Positions 17,644-26,262 are shown, numbered from the stretch's first letter. The stretch: DNA of 49,627 nt from CAYUMU01 sp964445985 (GCA_964445985.1 CAYUMU010000052.1:1-49627), one strand, 5' to 3'. Numbers and translations: made by a program. Notes: a model not told the origin generated them from the sequence alone.

Positions 17644-18760
17644 TCAGGCAATCCGGCCGTCTGGCGCGGATGGGCCTGGATTCGTGCTTGACCCATGCAT
17701 GCGGTGCGACAGCGTGCGGAGGATGGCGTCCAGCACGGCGTCAAGATGTTTGCCGACGTCTTCGGCCAGAAAACGCAGCACGAAATAGCCGTGTTCTTGC
17801 AGTAGCATGTCTTTGCGCCGATCGCGGCGATAGGCTTCGGCCGTGTCGAGATGCTGGGCGCCGTCCAGTTCGATGGCGAGCCGCGCTGTATCGCAAAGCA
17901 GGTCCACTTCCATTTTGCCGTCGCCATCGAAGGGGATCGGCAATTCGGCGTTCAGGCGAAACCGTTCCGCGGTTGGGGCGAGCGTTTGCAGGCGCCGATA
18001 AAGAAACGCCTCGGTGGCGCTGCGGGCGCGATCGATTCCCTCGGCATCGGGAGTCACCTCGCGGGTGGCATGCGCGAACAGGTTGGCCAGTGGCGCGTCG
18101 ACACCGTCGCGGATGAGCCGCTGAACGCTGGCGGCGTAATCGCGTTTCCATTGCGGATCGACCGGAAGGAGGCACATCGGCCGGCCAACCGGGCACGGCG
18201 CTGGCGGAGAGCAGGATTCGATAGCCGACCGCTTCGTAACCTCGGCAGCGGCGGTCGAACATGCGGGCCAGCATGGGGACGTTCAGGTCAGCATAGTCGT
18301 ACACGCGGACCTCCAATTTTCCATGATGCACGCGATGCAGCCGGCCGACGTATTGGGCGATCGTGCCGTGCCATGAGACAGGCAATGTCAAAAACAGCGT
18401 GTCCAGCCGCGGGTCGTCAAAGCCTTCACCGATGTACCGCCCAGTCGCGAGGAGAACGCGCGGTTCGTGTTTGGAAATGGCAGCAAGCCGAGCGGCGATG
18501 GCGGCGACTTCCTTCCTGCTCATTCCTCCGCGTAGAACGATCAACTGTTGAACGTGGCCGGAAAGCCGTTCCGCCAGGGAATCGAGATGCTCGTTACGTT
18601 CGGTTAGGACCAACGGCGAGCGGCCTTCCCCCACCGCCTGGAGCACGTCATCGCAGATCAATTGGTTGCGAGCCTGATCCGCAACCAGCTCCGAATACAA
18701 CTCTTGAAACTGGACTCGCCTGTCTTCGGCGGCAGTTTGCAGCGAACGATGGCAGGACTG
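17644..18760 (-). pseudogene. Remnant of a superfamily 2 helicase fused to a DUF559 (endonuclease-like) domain
   Basis: The minus strand encodes the second RecA-like domain of a DEAD/DEAH-type helicase: SPLVLTERNEHLDSLAERL, VLLATGRYIGEGFDDPRLDT (motif V region) and GTIAQYVGRLHRVHHGK (motif VI). After about 18175 the frame shifts by one, and LPVDPQWKRDYAASVQRLIR leads into a DUF559 domain (KMEVDLLCDTARLAIELDGA, then RKDMLLQEHGYFVLRFLAEDV) ending at 17644. DUF559 is related to Vsr-type nucleases and keeps the acidic residues ExD and ELDG. The whole N-terminal half with Walker A and motif II is missing. The helicase frame begins abruptly right after the TGA of the next gene upstream. Both the truncation and the frameshift argue for a dead gene. 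Confidence 0.8.
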
Positions 18761-19189
18761 TCAGCGGACGACCTCCAGCACCCATTGCTCTTCCTGCCGA
18801 GTGGCAGCGACGTAGCCATCCTGCAATAGCCACCGAAGGTTCACTTCAATGGTGCTGTCAGCGAAGCCTTGCTGTTGGAGCGACGTGATTACCTGTTCCA
18901 GCGGCAAGCGAGTCCCAGCCGCCCCATTGAAAAGTGCGCGGAATGCCGAAAGCAACTGCGCACAAACGTCGTCGCCGCCAGCCAGCCACTTCTTGACCTC
19001 CAGTTCCGTGAGAATGCCGTTCGTGCTGGTGTAATAACGGTAGCATTCTTCGATCCGCTGGCCGGCCGCATCCCGCAAGCCTGCAAAGTTTGCGGCGTAG
19101 GGCCGGACGATCATCGCTTCGCCAGCCGGATTGGTCAGCGTCGTTTCGTGCGGCCAAGTGAAGCCGACTTGCTGGGGATTGAACGTCAT
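18761..19189 (-). CDS. Hypothetical protein, 142 aa, with winged-helix-like C-terminus
   Basis: ATG 19189 follows GGAGGG by a good spacing. The 142-residue product is soluble. Its last third (LPLEQVITSLQQQGFADSTI, then LRWLLQDGYVAATRQEEQWV) looks like a small winged helix, and the N-terminus (FTWPHETTLTNPAGEAMIV) is unrecognised. The TGA stop at 18761-18763 is immediately followed in the same frame by the helicase remnant. A larger gene may have been joined to this one by a deletion. Function unknown. Confidence 0.55.
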   Translation of the reverse strand: MTFNPQQVGFTWPHETTLTNPAGEAMIVRPYAANFAGLRDAAGQRIEECYRYYTSTNGILTELEVKKWLAGGDDVCAQLLSAFRALFNGAAGTRLPLEQVITSLQQQGFADSTIEVNLRWLLQDGYVAATRQEEQWVLEVVR

Positions 19190-19219
19190 TCAAAGTCCCT
19201 CCATGATGTCAGCGTCGGG

Positions 19220-19495
19220 TCACTGCACTGGCTCCGGCTCGCCATAAGTGCCGTTGGGTCGTGGTTCCACCTTCCAATTGTTTCCATCCGCAGTCTGATA
19301 CTGAACCGTTCCATCCCCCATATCCTGAGCCGACCCACTGACGACCTCTCCATAGGGGGTGACTGTCCTTCCACCGTGCGTCTGATCGAACGTCGAGGCA
19401 GGTGTGGCTGGAGGAGCCGCTTGACCGTCATCCCCACCGCAACCACTTATGGTCGCGGCGCAGAGGGCGATCATCAGAACCAAGAAATATCGCAT
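19220..19495 (-). CDS. Small lipoprotein, 91 aa
   Basis: ATG 19495 starts a hydrophobic signal (RYFLVLMIALCAATISGCGG) with lipobox ISGC. Cleavage would leave a short mature part rich in Gly, Pro and Thr, ending WKVEPRPNGTYGEPEPVQ. It should be anchored in the envelope. No catalytic motif is visible and the family is not recognised. It lies 15 bases downstream of the Tat-type protein gene on the same strand, so the two are probably co-transcribed. Confidence 0.7.
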   Translation of the reverse strand: MRYFLVLMIALCAATISGCGGDDGQAAPPATPASTFDQTHGGRTVTPYGEVVSGSAQDMGDGTVQYQTADGNNWKVEPRPNGTYGEPEPVQ

Positions 19496-19509
19496 TCGAC
19501 CTCCCGAAA

Positions 19510-20433
19510 CTAAAGCCAGCCGACCACGGAATCGGCGTAGTGTTGGGCCGCTCCTGTTACAGACTGTTCCTGCCAGCTATGGAGCGAGGCCAGTCGAGTC
19601 CTCATTTCCGACTCGAACTCCGATCCAACCCTGTTGCCCAGCAAGCTCACACGGGCCGAGATCGCCCGTTGCAAATCTGCGCGCGGGTCGGAGAACAATC
19701 CGATGATGTATTGGAATAGATGCTTCAAGCTGAGAAGCACGAACGTCGGGATTGCGAGCGGATTGAAGTCCAAGCCGAGCAGAGGGCTTGATTGGATGCG
19801 GCTCATTGGCAGCACCAGAAGAGCCGACTCTCCGATGTTGCCGATGGTTTCCCCAAGGGCGGGATGCTGTGCCCCGACCCGTGCCATCTCAAGCGACTCA
19901 CTCAGGTGTTGCTTCACCATCTGATCGACTCGCCCCATGAATTCATTGATTTCGAGCGGCTGTCCATATTCCTTGATGTGAACATCCCATTGAGAACTGA
20001 TCGTTTGGCAGCATTCACCCCAATTCAGGTCGAGTTCCTGGCCGATCTCTTCGGCAATGGTGTGGACCCTGTTCAGGATTTCGGCATCCGTAGCGACCTT
20101 GCCGCAAAATGACACCAAGAGCAGTTGGTGCTGTTCGTCCTCGTTGCGGCATGCATGGAGCCTTTCACGGTAGGAGTTGGAGCAGATTTCCTCCACGAAT
20201 GGTATCACGTTCAACACCCTTCCGTGAAACCACTGCCTGATCTCTTCCCGCCCCTTCACTGGAACGGACTGGAACTCCCCGTGCGCCCTGTCGGTGAGAA
20301 CAGGCATTGCCTCGGCCACCAGTTTCCGCCGTAACTGGTATCCGGCGTAGGCGCGGTGCGCCCACATCCCGCCGGCCAGTGCGACGAAACCGCCACCGAC
20401 CGCCGCACTTTCGAGAAACTTGCGTCGATTCAC
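19510..20433 (-). CDS. Tat-type exported protein of unknown function
   Basis: The best start is GTG 20433, preceded by GGAGG at a 7-base spacing. It yields NRRKFLESAAVGGGFVALAG at the N-terminus, a twin-arginine signal with RRKF, rather than the longer frame from 20490. The mature protein is about 280 residues with an internal region (GRVLNVIPFVEEICSNSYRE and so on), several cysteines, and a hydrophobic stretch near IPTFVLLSLKHLFQYIIGLF that may associate with membrane. No enzyme motif is recognised. It should act outside the cytoplasm. The following gene encodes a lipoprotein, so an envelope role is plausible but inferred. Confidence 0.6.
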   Translation of the reverse strand: MNRRKFLESAAVGGGFVALAGGMWAHRAYAGYQLRRKLVAEAMPVLTDRAHGEFQSVPVKGREEIRQWFHGRVLNVIPFVEEICSNSYRERLHACRNEDEQHQLLLVSFCGKVATDAEILNRVHTIAEEIGQELDLNWGECCQTISSQWDVHIKEYGQPLEINEFMGRVDQMVKQHLSESLEMARVGAQHPALGETIGNIGESALLVLPMSRIQSSPLLGLDFNPLAIPTFVLLSLKHLFQYIIGLFSDPRADLQRAISARVSLLGNRVGSEFESEMRTRLASLHSWQEQSVTGAAQHYADSVVGWL

Positions 20434-20581
20434 GGGACGACCTCCAACGAGAGCCATGAGCAAGGGCGGCATTTTCCGACAATCCGACAAGATAAATGAT
20501 TTCGATTTCCTGCCGAGTTGTCAAGCGCCCCAAGCGCCAAGTCGGAAGCGGGACGCCTGCTGTCGAAATCACTTCGTCGTT

Positions 20582-21037
20582 TTAGAGGCGACGGCACGTC
20601 TCTACGACCGCCCGCGCATCCTCTTGCCAGTGCTGTTTGTCCAAATCGATCGCCAGAAAGAAACACGTCTCGTCGCGCAACAGCGGGTAAACGCCCATCA
20701 CGAAGTCTCGCCTCGTGTTATCCTGTCCCGACAAATGCCAGCGAATGGCCTCGTCGGTCACGGGCAGAAACCGCTGGCGCGGGCAGGCGGCGCATTTGAT
20801 CCGGGGCTTGTCGCACACACCGCGAACCCACTCGTTGCCGCAGGCGGGCGAATAGCCCGAGCGGCCCGTGCGCAGGTTCTCAAACCGGCGGGCGTAGACA
20901 TCGTCGCGCCCGCGAAAGAGCGCGCGGAACAGGGCGATTTTAGCTTCGGGCGGAGAGAGTCGATCGATAGGCAGGTGATGCAGGTTCATCGGCAATCGCC
21001 GCCTCTCCCCTTTCTGAAGTTCGATTCGCCGCGACAC
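20582..21037 (-). pseudogene. Truncated TOTE-type archaeo-eukaryotic primase
   Basis: The product carries the N-terminal signature of the primase domain of TOTE conflict-system proteins: SPPEAKIALFRALFRGRDDV, then ENLRTGRSGYSPACGNEWV, GVCDKPRIKCAACPRQRFLP with its cysteine cluster, and FVMGVYPLLRDETCFFLAID, which contains the catalytic-type DxD region (AIDLDK). In the family this domain continues with an ERSRSGNG-like motif and is fused to a helicase and nuclease. Here the frame stops after AVVETCRRL, so the rest is absent. The start is GTG 21037, or ATG 20989 (MNLHHLPIDRL) with a weak purine run. It lies 19 bases downstream of the 2OG oxygenase stop. With the catalytic domain cut off, it is probably a remnant. 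Confidence 0.82.
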
Positions 21038-21056
21038 GCCGACAGAGAGCCCGACA

Positions 21057-23396
21057 TCAGGACTCTGGAGGCAACTCGCTCAAGAGCCGGCGGTCGGCTT
21101 CAAACCGCTTCACGGCCCGATCGAACGAACCGGTTGTTTTTGTCAGCACCAGGGAATACGGGCTGCCCTTGCGCTCCAAGGCATGTTCGACGTCGCACTG
21201 ATGCCGCCTGAGCATGTCGATCAGATGCCACCGCGCGTCTTCGCGGGCCGCGATGCGACCGACTTTGTTGGCGGGATCGGCCAGAAAGGCGTTGAGCTGG
21301 GCGCAGAATTGGCACTTGCAATCCACGTTCGCGGGGCGCGTCCAGTCGGTCGGTGGCGCCGGCGGCTGGGCGGTGGCCGTTCCGAGGAACTTGCGCACCG
21401 CCGCGAGCCAGGACGCCAGTTGCGGATGAACCCGACCGAACTGTTTCTCCGACCACGGAATCAACGCCTTCAGAACGGGAACCTGGCACTGGTCGAGCCG
21501 AAATTCGTCTGGCGATTGCTGAACGAAATGAACCACCCGCGCCAGCCCCTCGTCTCGACCGCTGGCCAGCAGCGCTTTGAGCAACAACGGCAGCGACTTC
21601 TCGGAGACCGATGGTTCCCGGCGATCGTGCGGCGAATAGTTCGTTGATCGAGGCGGATACGGTTCACAAAATCGTTCAACCACCAACGCACATAGTTCTT
21701 CGGCCAGCGGCGACTTGTCCGGGGCTGCGTCGTCGTCGCAGCAGAATGCGGAGAGCCACTCGACGTCGCGGAACGGGATTCCTTGCCGGCCTCGAATGTT
21801 CCGCGGCGCGGAGAGCAATTGCTTCAACTCCGGCGCGAACGCATTCCATCCGAACTCACGGCAGGCGGCCACGACGAACGACTTCAGCGGCAGCGTCTGA
21901 TCCCGCTCCGCCAGCGCGGACAGGAACATGCCCGCCGTGTCTCGGTCGTGCAGCAGCAGGAGATGCTGTGGAAAGTCGTCGAGCGGTGTTTTTTCCGCGG
22001 CTTGCCGAGGGACGTATCCCTCGTATCCGGAACTGCGGCGCGGCCATTTGGCAATGATGGCGCGGGCGAAGCGAACGCAGTCGCCGCGGGCGTCCGCGAG
22101 CCGCTTTTTGGGCGTCTTGGCCAGTTTGGCCGCCATCGAACAGAACAACGGGATGCTACTGAACGCACCGAAACTCGCCACGACATCGAAGTGATGATCG
22201 CGATGCCAGACGACAACCGCCGAGCGGTGATACCAGCGGTCGAGCGTGTTGCCGGCATTGCCCGTATAGCCTTCAAACTCTTCGGACGTCGGCTTCCAGT
22301 CTTCCAGCGGTATCGACGACACGATGGCCGAGAGATCCAGCGCGATGTCTCCCCAGGGCTGCTGCTTCCCTCGGGTGTCCGTCCACTGGGTTCCACTCAA
22401 TTCATCCTCGTACGTCTCGCCAATCTCGATCTTGCTTCGCGGTGTTCGGTCATAGCCATAACGATCGCCGCGGCCGAAGCTGCCGTCGTCCGCCCACTGT
22501 TGCAAATGCCGCTGAACCTGCGCGAGATGCACAAGGCAATCCGCCTTCTCCGCCGCCGCGGCGACCAACTCGGCCAGTTTGCGGTCGCCCCCCTTGAACA
22601 GATCCAGCGACAGCCCGCGCTGCGTGTAATGATGTTCCAGGGCGAAGACCAACGGCTCGCCCGGCTGCCGGTCGACCCACGACTGGATCGCCCCGGCCAA
22701 GAGGTCGGCGGGCGCCGAGGGCGTTCCCTCGTCGGGCGACTTCGTGCGTGTCGATTTCAGCACCAGATTGTACGCCAAGGCGATGCGAACGCCGCGGGTC
22801 ACGCGCTCGACCTCGTGTTCGCAATCGGCATAGAAAGCGGCGTAACAGGAGGACTTGCCGGCCGCCGCTTCGTCGAAAGTCAATCTTTGTTTCGCGGCGC
22901 CATGACGGACGGTCAGCCTTCCTCCATCGAACGGATTGGGGAGCACGACGATCAGACTCGCCACCATCCGGTTCTGCTTTTCGCTGTCGCGGTGCGGGAG
23001 GAAGAAGCCCCCCTTCTCATACACCAGCAGCTTGTACAGCCTGGCCTCCAACCGATCCGCGGGGAGTCCGAACTGTTGGGCAACCGTTCGCGTTGCGTCG
23101 GCGATGGCCGCGTTCCACGCGTCGCCGAGGCGGAACTGCTGCGGATCGAGTTCGAACGTGTTGCGGACATGCTTGTCGACGAGCGTCCGCGTTCCCTTCC
23201 CGTAGGGCGCGGCTCGACCGGACGCGATCAACTGTTTCGCCATCCCGCGTTTCAGCGGAACCTGAACGCGACCCAAACCGTCGACTTCAAGGCCGGGATC
23301 GACGTCGGGCAGGCCACCGGCAACACAAAACCTGGCGGTTCTGGTGGCCCGTCCAATCGCTTCCGCCAACCACTCGATGGTCGAAGAATCACTCAT
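21057..23396 (-). CDS. Large 2OG-Fe(II) oxygenase domain protein (779 aa)
   Basis: Residues about 115-215 hold a prolyl-4-hydroxylase-type double-stranded beta helix. The iron ligands are H135 and D137 in LPHRDSEK and H194 in DCEHEVERV, and R204 in RGVRIALAYNL is the usual 2-oxoglutarate-binding arginine. The enzyme would oxidise a substrate using Fe(II), O2 and 2-oxoglutarate, but the substrate is not evident. The remaining 560 residues are helical and unrecognised, with a late CKCQFCAQLNAFL cysteine pair that may bind metal. ATG 23396 follows AAGGAGATG, a good ribosome-binding site. There is no signal peptide, so it is cytoplasmic. It precedes the truncated TOTE primase by 19 bases, and a linked transcription unit is likely. 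Large 2OG proteins of this kind occur sporadically, and no pathway can be named. Confidence 0.85.
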   Translation of the reverse strand: MSDSSTIEWLAEAIGRATRTARFCVAGGLPDVDPGLEVDGLGRVQVPLKRGMAKQLIASGRAAPYGKGTRTLVDKHVRNTFELDPQQFRLGDAWNAAIADATRTVAQQFGLPADRLEARLYKLLVYEKGGFFLPHRDSEKQNRMVASLIVVLPNPFDGGRLTVRHGAAKQRLTFDEAAAGKSSCYAAFYADCEHEVERVTRGVRIALAYNLVLKSTRTKSPDEGTPSAPADLLAGAIQSWVDRQPGEPLVFALEHHYTQRGLSLDLFKGGDRKLAELVAAAAEKADCLVHLAQVQRHLQQWADDGSFGRGDRYGYDRTPRSKIEIGETYEDELSGTQWTDTRGKQQPWGDIALDLSAIVSSIPLEDWKPTSEEFEGYTGNAGNTLDRWYHRSAVVVWHRDHHFDVVASFGAFSSIPLFCSMAAKLAKTPKKRLADARGDCVRFARAIIAKWPRRSSGYEGYVPRQAAEKTPLDDFPQHLLLLHDRDTAGMFLSALAERDQTLPLKSFVVAACREFGWNAFAPELKQLLSAPRNIRGRQGIPFRDVEWLSAFCCDDDAAPDKSPLAEELCALVVERFCEPYPPRSTNYSPHDRREPSVSEKSLPLLLKALLASGRDEGLARVVHFVQQSPDEFRLDQCQVPVLKALIPWSEKQFGRVHPQLASWLAAVRKFLGTATAQPPAPPTDWTRPANVDCKCQFCAQLNAFLADPANKVGRIAAREDARWHLIDMLRRHQCDVEHALERKGSPYSLVLTKTTGSFDRAVKRFEADRRLLSELPPES

Positions 23397-23976
23397 GTGT
23401 CATCTCCTTGACGAGACTTCACGACAACGACGGATCGCCATACTGCGGCGGGGATTTGCCCACTCGCTTGATGACGCGCGGGTAGCCATGCAGACCCGGT
23501 GCAGGCATGAATAAACGCCAAGTAGCGACCATGCAGCCCCTTCAACCATCATGCATGTCAGACAGATCGATAATATACGAGCTTCGCGATCTGTATTGTA
23601 GTGCTCGCCAGGCTTGCCCCAATAAAAAAGTGTGCGCCGCGCTTCTGACAAACGTTTCTCGACGACCACGAGGAAACCCAAACGGTCGCTGCGCCAACAT
23701 TTGCGATGATATTGATCCACAACCGTACGGCGCTCGGGGGAGCGGCCAACGAGGGAACGTCAGGATTGGGTCGGCAGCCGCTCGCCCGCTCCCTGCCGGC
23801 CTCATTTGCCTCCAGGCGTTTTCAAAGGACTGGGGCTGTTTCATCACTTCAAATAGGTGAGATGTTCCTTCAGGGTGGTTAGAATCGGGCACATTGGTCA
23901 CGCCGCAACCCAGATTTCCCGTGCGCCGTTCGCAACCCCGCGTAACCACCGCACGCATCTTTTAGGAGCCGCTCGC
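23397..23976. other. Intergenic region between divergent units
   Basis: About 580 bases without a supported gene, between the leftward oxygenase gene and the rightward DUF1080 gene. Promoters for both should lie here. The only structure I can point to is the inverted repeat at 23563-23595. Confidence 0.5.
23563..23595. promoter_or_regulatory. Inverted repeat, candidate operator
   Basis: ACAGATCG (23563-23570) and CGATCTGT (23588-23595) are exact reverse complements separated by 17 bases that contain the AT-rich ATAATATA. It is about 170 bases upstream of the oxygenase start. An operator-like half-site pair is possible, but a chance match is not excluded. Confidence 0.3.
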
Positions 23977-24705
23977 ATGCGATTGATTTGTCTTACCTCG
24001 TTTATCGTGTTGGGCCTGATGCTGGTCGCAACGGCAACCCAGGCCGAGGAGAACTCGCCGACCCTGCCCAAGGCTTCGATCGATGGCTCAGGCCCTCTCT
24101 GGCGATCGCTCGGCGAAGAAGACTTCGCCGACGTGAACTGCGACAAGGAAACCTGGACCTTCGCCAACAACGAAATTCAATGCACCGGCCAGCCGGTCGG
24201 CGTGCTCCGCACCAAGCAAACCTTCAAGAACTTTGAACTGGTCGTGCAATGGCGGCACCTGAAAAGCGCCGGCAACTCGGGCGTGTTCGTCTGGGTTCCG
24301 GCCCAATCGCTCGAAGGACTCCAGCCAGGCAAACTGCCGCACGGCATCGAAGTTCAAATGCTCGACCACGGCTACAAGACCGCCTACGAAGAACGAACCG
24401 GCAAAACGCCCGACTGGTTCACCACCAATGGCGACGTGTTCGCCGTCGGCTCATCCAAGATGAAGCCCTTCCCGCCCCTCTCGCCTAACGGCAGCCGCAG
24501 CTTCCCCACCAAAGAGCTGAGCAAGGGCGTCAACGAGTGGAACCATTACTACGTTAGGGCCATCAACGGCGAAGTTCGCCTGTGGGTCAACGGCGAAGAA
24601 GTCTCCGGCGGCACCGACTGCCAACCGGCCGAAGGCTACCTCTGCCTGGAATCCGAAGGTTCCCCCCTCGAATTTCGCGGCCTCCGCATCCGCGAACTCC
24701 CCTAG
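23977..24705 (+). CDS. Secreted DUF1080 (3-keto-disaccharide hydrolase) protein
   Basis: ATG 23977 follows TAGGAG (23963-23968). It starts a Sec signal peptide (MRLICLTSFIVLGLMLVATA, with cleavage likely after TQA). The longer frame back to 23857 has no such signal. The mature domain has the DUF1080 pattern: FKNFELVVQWRHLKSAGNSG, FVWVPAQSL, HGIEVQMLDHGYK, EWNHYYVRAINGEVRLWVNG, and ends SPLEFRGLRIRELP. DUF1080 is a concanavalin-like sandwich, and some members hydrolyse 3-keto-glycosides after sugar oxidation. The exact substrate here cannot be told. Planctomycetes carry many copies. It is monocistronic by position, with a terminator-like hairpin 50 bases downstream. Confidence 0.85.
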   Translation: MRLICLTSFIVLGLMLVATATQAEENSPTLPKASIDGSGPLWRSLGEEDFADVNCDKETWTFANNEIQCTGQPVGVLRTKQTFKNFELVVQWRHLKSAGNSGVFVWVPAQSLEGLQPGKLPHGIEVQMLDHGYKTAYEERTGKTPDWFTTNGDVFAVGSSKMKPFPPLSPNGSRSFPTKELSKGVNEWNHYYVRAINGEVRLWVNGEEVSGGTDCQPAEGYLCLESEGSPLEFRGLRIRELP

Positions 24706-24755
24706 CGGTTCGCAAGGCCGGCCCAATCCCTCTAACCGGTCGACCGCGGCCAACC

Positions 24756-24800
24756 AGCCTGCCCCCCCAAGCCTGCCTCCAACCAACGGGGGCAGGCTTT
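24756..24800 (+). terminator. Terminator after the DUF1080 gene
   Basis: AGCCTGCCCCC (24756-24766) and GGGGGCAGGCT (24788-24798) form an 11-bp perfect stem with a 21-base loop, followed by TT and pyrimidines. It separates the DUF1080 gene from the ribosomal cluster promoter. The T tract is short, so termination may be only partial. Confidence 0.55.
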
Positions 24801-24887
24801 CCACCCTTCATGCTCTCCCAAGCTCCCCGTCTTTACCATGGCCGCCGGGGAACAAGCGATATTCCCGAAAAACAATTTTCAAACCCG

Positions 24888-24916
24888 TTGACACTCAATG
24901 CCCTCATCCGTAGATT
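24888..24916 (+). promoter_or_regulatory. Sigma70-type promoter of the ribosomal protein cluster
   Basis: TTGACA at 24888-24893 is a perfect -35 box. A 17-base spacer leads to TAGATT at 24911-24916, a five-of-six match to TATAAT's T-A and final T positions at best, so a fair -10. Transcription would start near 24923. This is 100 bases before rpsJ and directly upstream of a folded leader. Confidence 0.7.
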
Positions 24917-24937
24917 CATTGATTCGTCCATTTTGCA

Positions 24938-24993
24938 AACGCTTGGCACGCGAGCTCCGATAGCTCGCAGCTCCTGGTAGCAGGCCAAGCGTT
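24938..24993 (+). ncRNA. Structured leader (three-way junction) in the rpsJ 5' UTR
   Basis: The outer stem AACGCTTGGC (24938-24947) pairs with GCCAAGCGTT (24984-24993), ten perfect base pairs. Inside it, GCGAGCT (24950-24956) pairs with AGCTCGC (24962-24968) around a CCGAT loop, and CCTG (24973-24976) pairs with CAGG (24981-24984), sharing one base with the outer stem. The fold sits between the predicted transcription start and the rpsJ ribosome-binding site (GGAG 25006-25009). Many ribosomal operons use such leaders for feedback by a ribosomal protein. It matches no class I know, and the function is inferred. Confidence 0.6.
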
Positions 24994-25018
24994 GGTGAAC
25001 ATTGCGGAGATTTAGCAC

Positions 25019-25336
25019 GTGGCCAACGAAACGATCCGAATCCGAATGGAAGCTTACGACCATTCTGTGCTGGATCAAAGCGCGGCGGAGATTGTGGATA
25101 CTGCCCAACGGACTGGTTCCGAGGTGCATGGCCCCATTCCTTTGCCCACGCGCATCGAGCGGTACACCGTGCTTTCTAGCCCGCACGTGGACAAAAAAGC
25201 GCGTCAGCAGTTTGAGATTCGAACTCACAAGCGGCTCATTGACATTGTTCAATCAACCGCTAAAACCATCGAAGCTCTTAACAAGCTGAGCCTTCCGGCT
25301 GGTGTTGATATCAAAATCAAGGCCACGCGACGGTAG
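25019..25336 (+). CDS. rpsJ: 30S ribosomal protein S10
   Basis: S10 sits in the head of the small subunit and also acts with NusB in antitermination. The 105-residue product has the full family text (IRIRMEAYDHSVLDQSAAEI, GPIPLPTRIERYTVLSSPHV, then FEIRTHKRLIDI). GTG 25019 follows GGAG at 25006-25009. It is the first gene of the cluster here. The usual upstream rpsL-rpsG-fusA-tuf group is not next to it. An unusually wide 233-base spacer follows before rplC. Confidence 0.97.
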   Translation: MANETIRIRMEAYDHSVLDQSAAEIVDTAQRTGSEVHGPIPLPTRIERYTVLSSPHVDKKARQQFEIRTHKRLIDIVQSTAKTIEALNKLSLPAGVDIKIKATRR

Positions 25337-25569
25337 GCGGTCTTCTGGGGTCTGGGCGGTGTTTATTTTCCGCCGCGGCCCTCTGGCTTGGACCGGCATC
25401 TGAAAAAAGCTCACCACTGCCCCGTTGTGGGCCGGGTGTGCCAATATCGAACGAAGGAAACGGCATGTATTGGAAGCCTCGGGGGTAATCTGGGAGGGCC
25501 GGCCCGTTTAGGCGGGTTGTGTATTCCTTGTCTTCCCCTGTTTGGCGACTGACCACCAAGGACAGTGCT

Positions 25570-26262
25570 ATGGCGATCGGCTTACTCGGCCGCAAGGTCG
25601 GGATGACGCAAATTTATTCAGAAAACGGTATCGCGATCCCCGTAACGGTGATCCAGGCCGGGCCCTGCCATGTTCTCCAGCTCAAAACCGTGGATCGGGA
25701 TGGCTACGAGGCATTGCAAATAGGGTTCTTGGATAAGCCGCGTCGTTTGGCTAGTCGTAGCGAGCGTGGTCACGTTGCTGGAAAGATGGATAGCAAGCGA
25801 GCCCGCAGCCGCACCGCGGCGGGCGTCGAGTTGGCTGTCAAGGCAGGCTGCGAGCCGAAGCGTTTCGTTCGTGAGTTGCGTGTCCCCGTCGAGGGATACG
25901 AAGTTGGCCAGGAGTTGGGTGTGGGCGTCTTCGACGGCATCAAGGCTGTCGATGTCACGGCCACCTGCAAGGGCCGCGGCTACGGTGGCGTGATGAAACG
26001 CCATAACTTTGCCGGCCAGCGTGCCAGCCACGGTGTGAAAAAATGTCACCGTCATGGTGGCAGCACCGGTAACTCCGCCTTCCCCAGCCGGACCTTCAAG
26101 GGCCGCAAGATGTCGGGCCAGTACGGCAATGCCAAGACCACCGTCCGCAATCTCAAGATTGCCGGGGTCGACGCCGAGAATCAATTGCTCCTGGTGCAGG
26201 GTGGCGTGCCCGGCCCCAATGGCGGCTATGTAGTAATTCGCGTAACTAACAAGCTGGGTTAA
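25570..26262 (+). CDS. rplC: 50S ribosomal protein L3
   Basis: L3 is an early assembly protein of the large subunit, close to the peptidyl transferase centre. The start is ATG 25570 (AIGLLGRKVGMTQIYSE), with AAGGACAG upstream. The frame remains open 17 codons further up, but that segment is not part of the family. The 230-residue product contains the conserved loop KGRGYGGVMKRHNFAGQRAS and the HGGSTGNSAFPSRTFKGRKM region. Second gene of the cluster, transcribed with rpsJ. Confidence 0.96.
   Translation: MAIGLLGRKVGMTQIYSENGIAIPVTVIQAGPCHVLQLKTVDRDGYEALQIGFLDKPRRLASRSERGHVAGKMDSKRARSRTAAGVELAVKAGCEPKRFVRELRVPVEGYEVGQELGVGVFDGIKAVDVTATCKGRGYGGVMKRHNFAGQRASHGVKKCHRHGGSTGNSAFPSRTFKGRKMSGQYGNAKTTVRNLKIAGVDAENQLLLVQGGVPGPNGGYVVIRVTNKLG

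Noticed and set aside
21783..23411. Long + strand open frame opposite the 2OG oxygenase
   Set aside because: It is antisense to the oxygenase. The minus frame carries the conserved iron and 2-oxoglutarate residues. The opposite frame is Arg/Gln-rich and has no motif.
23507..23860. Open frames in the oxygenase-DUF1080 intergenic region
   Set aside because: No ribosome-binding site, no family text, and frames on both strands look equally random.
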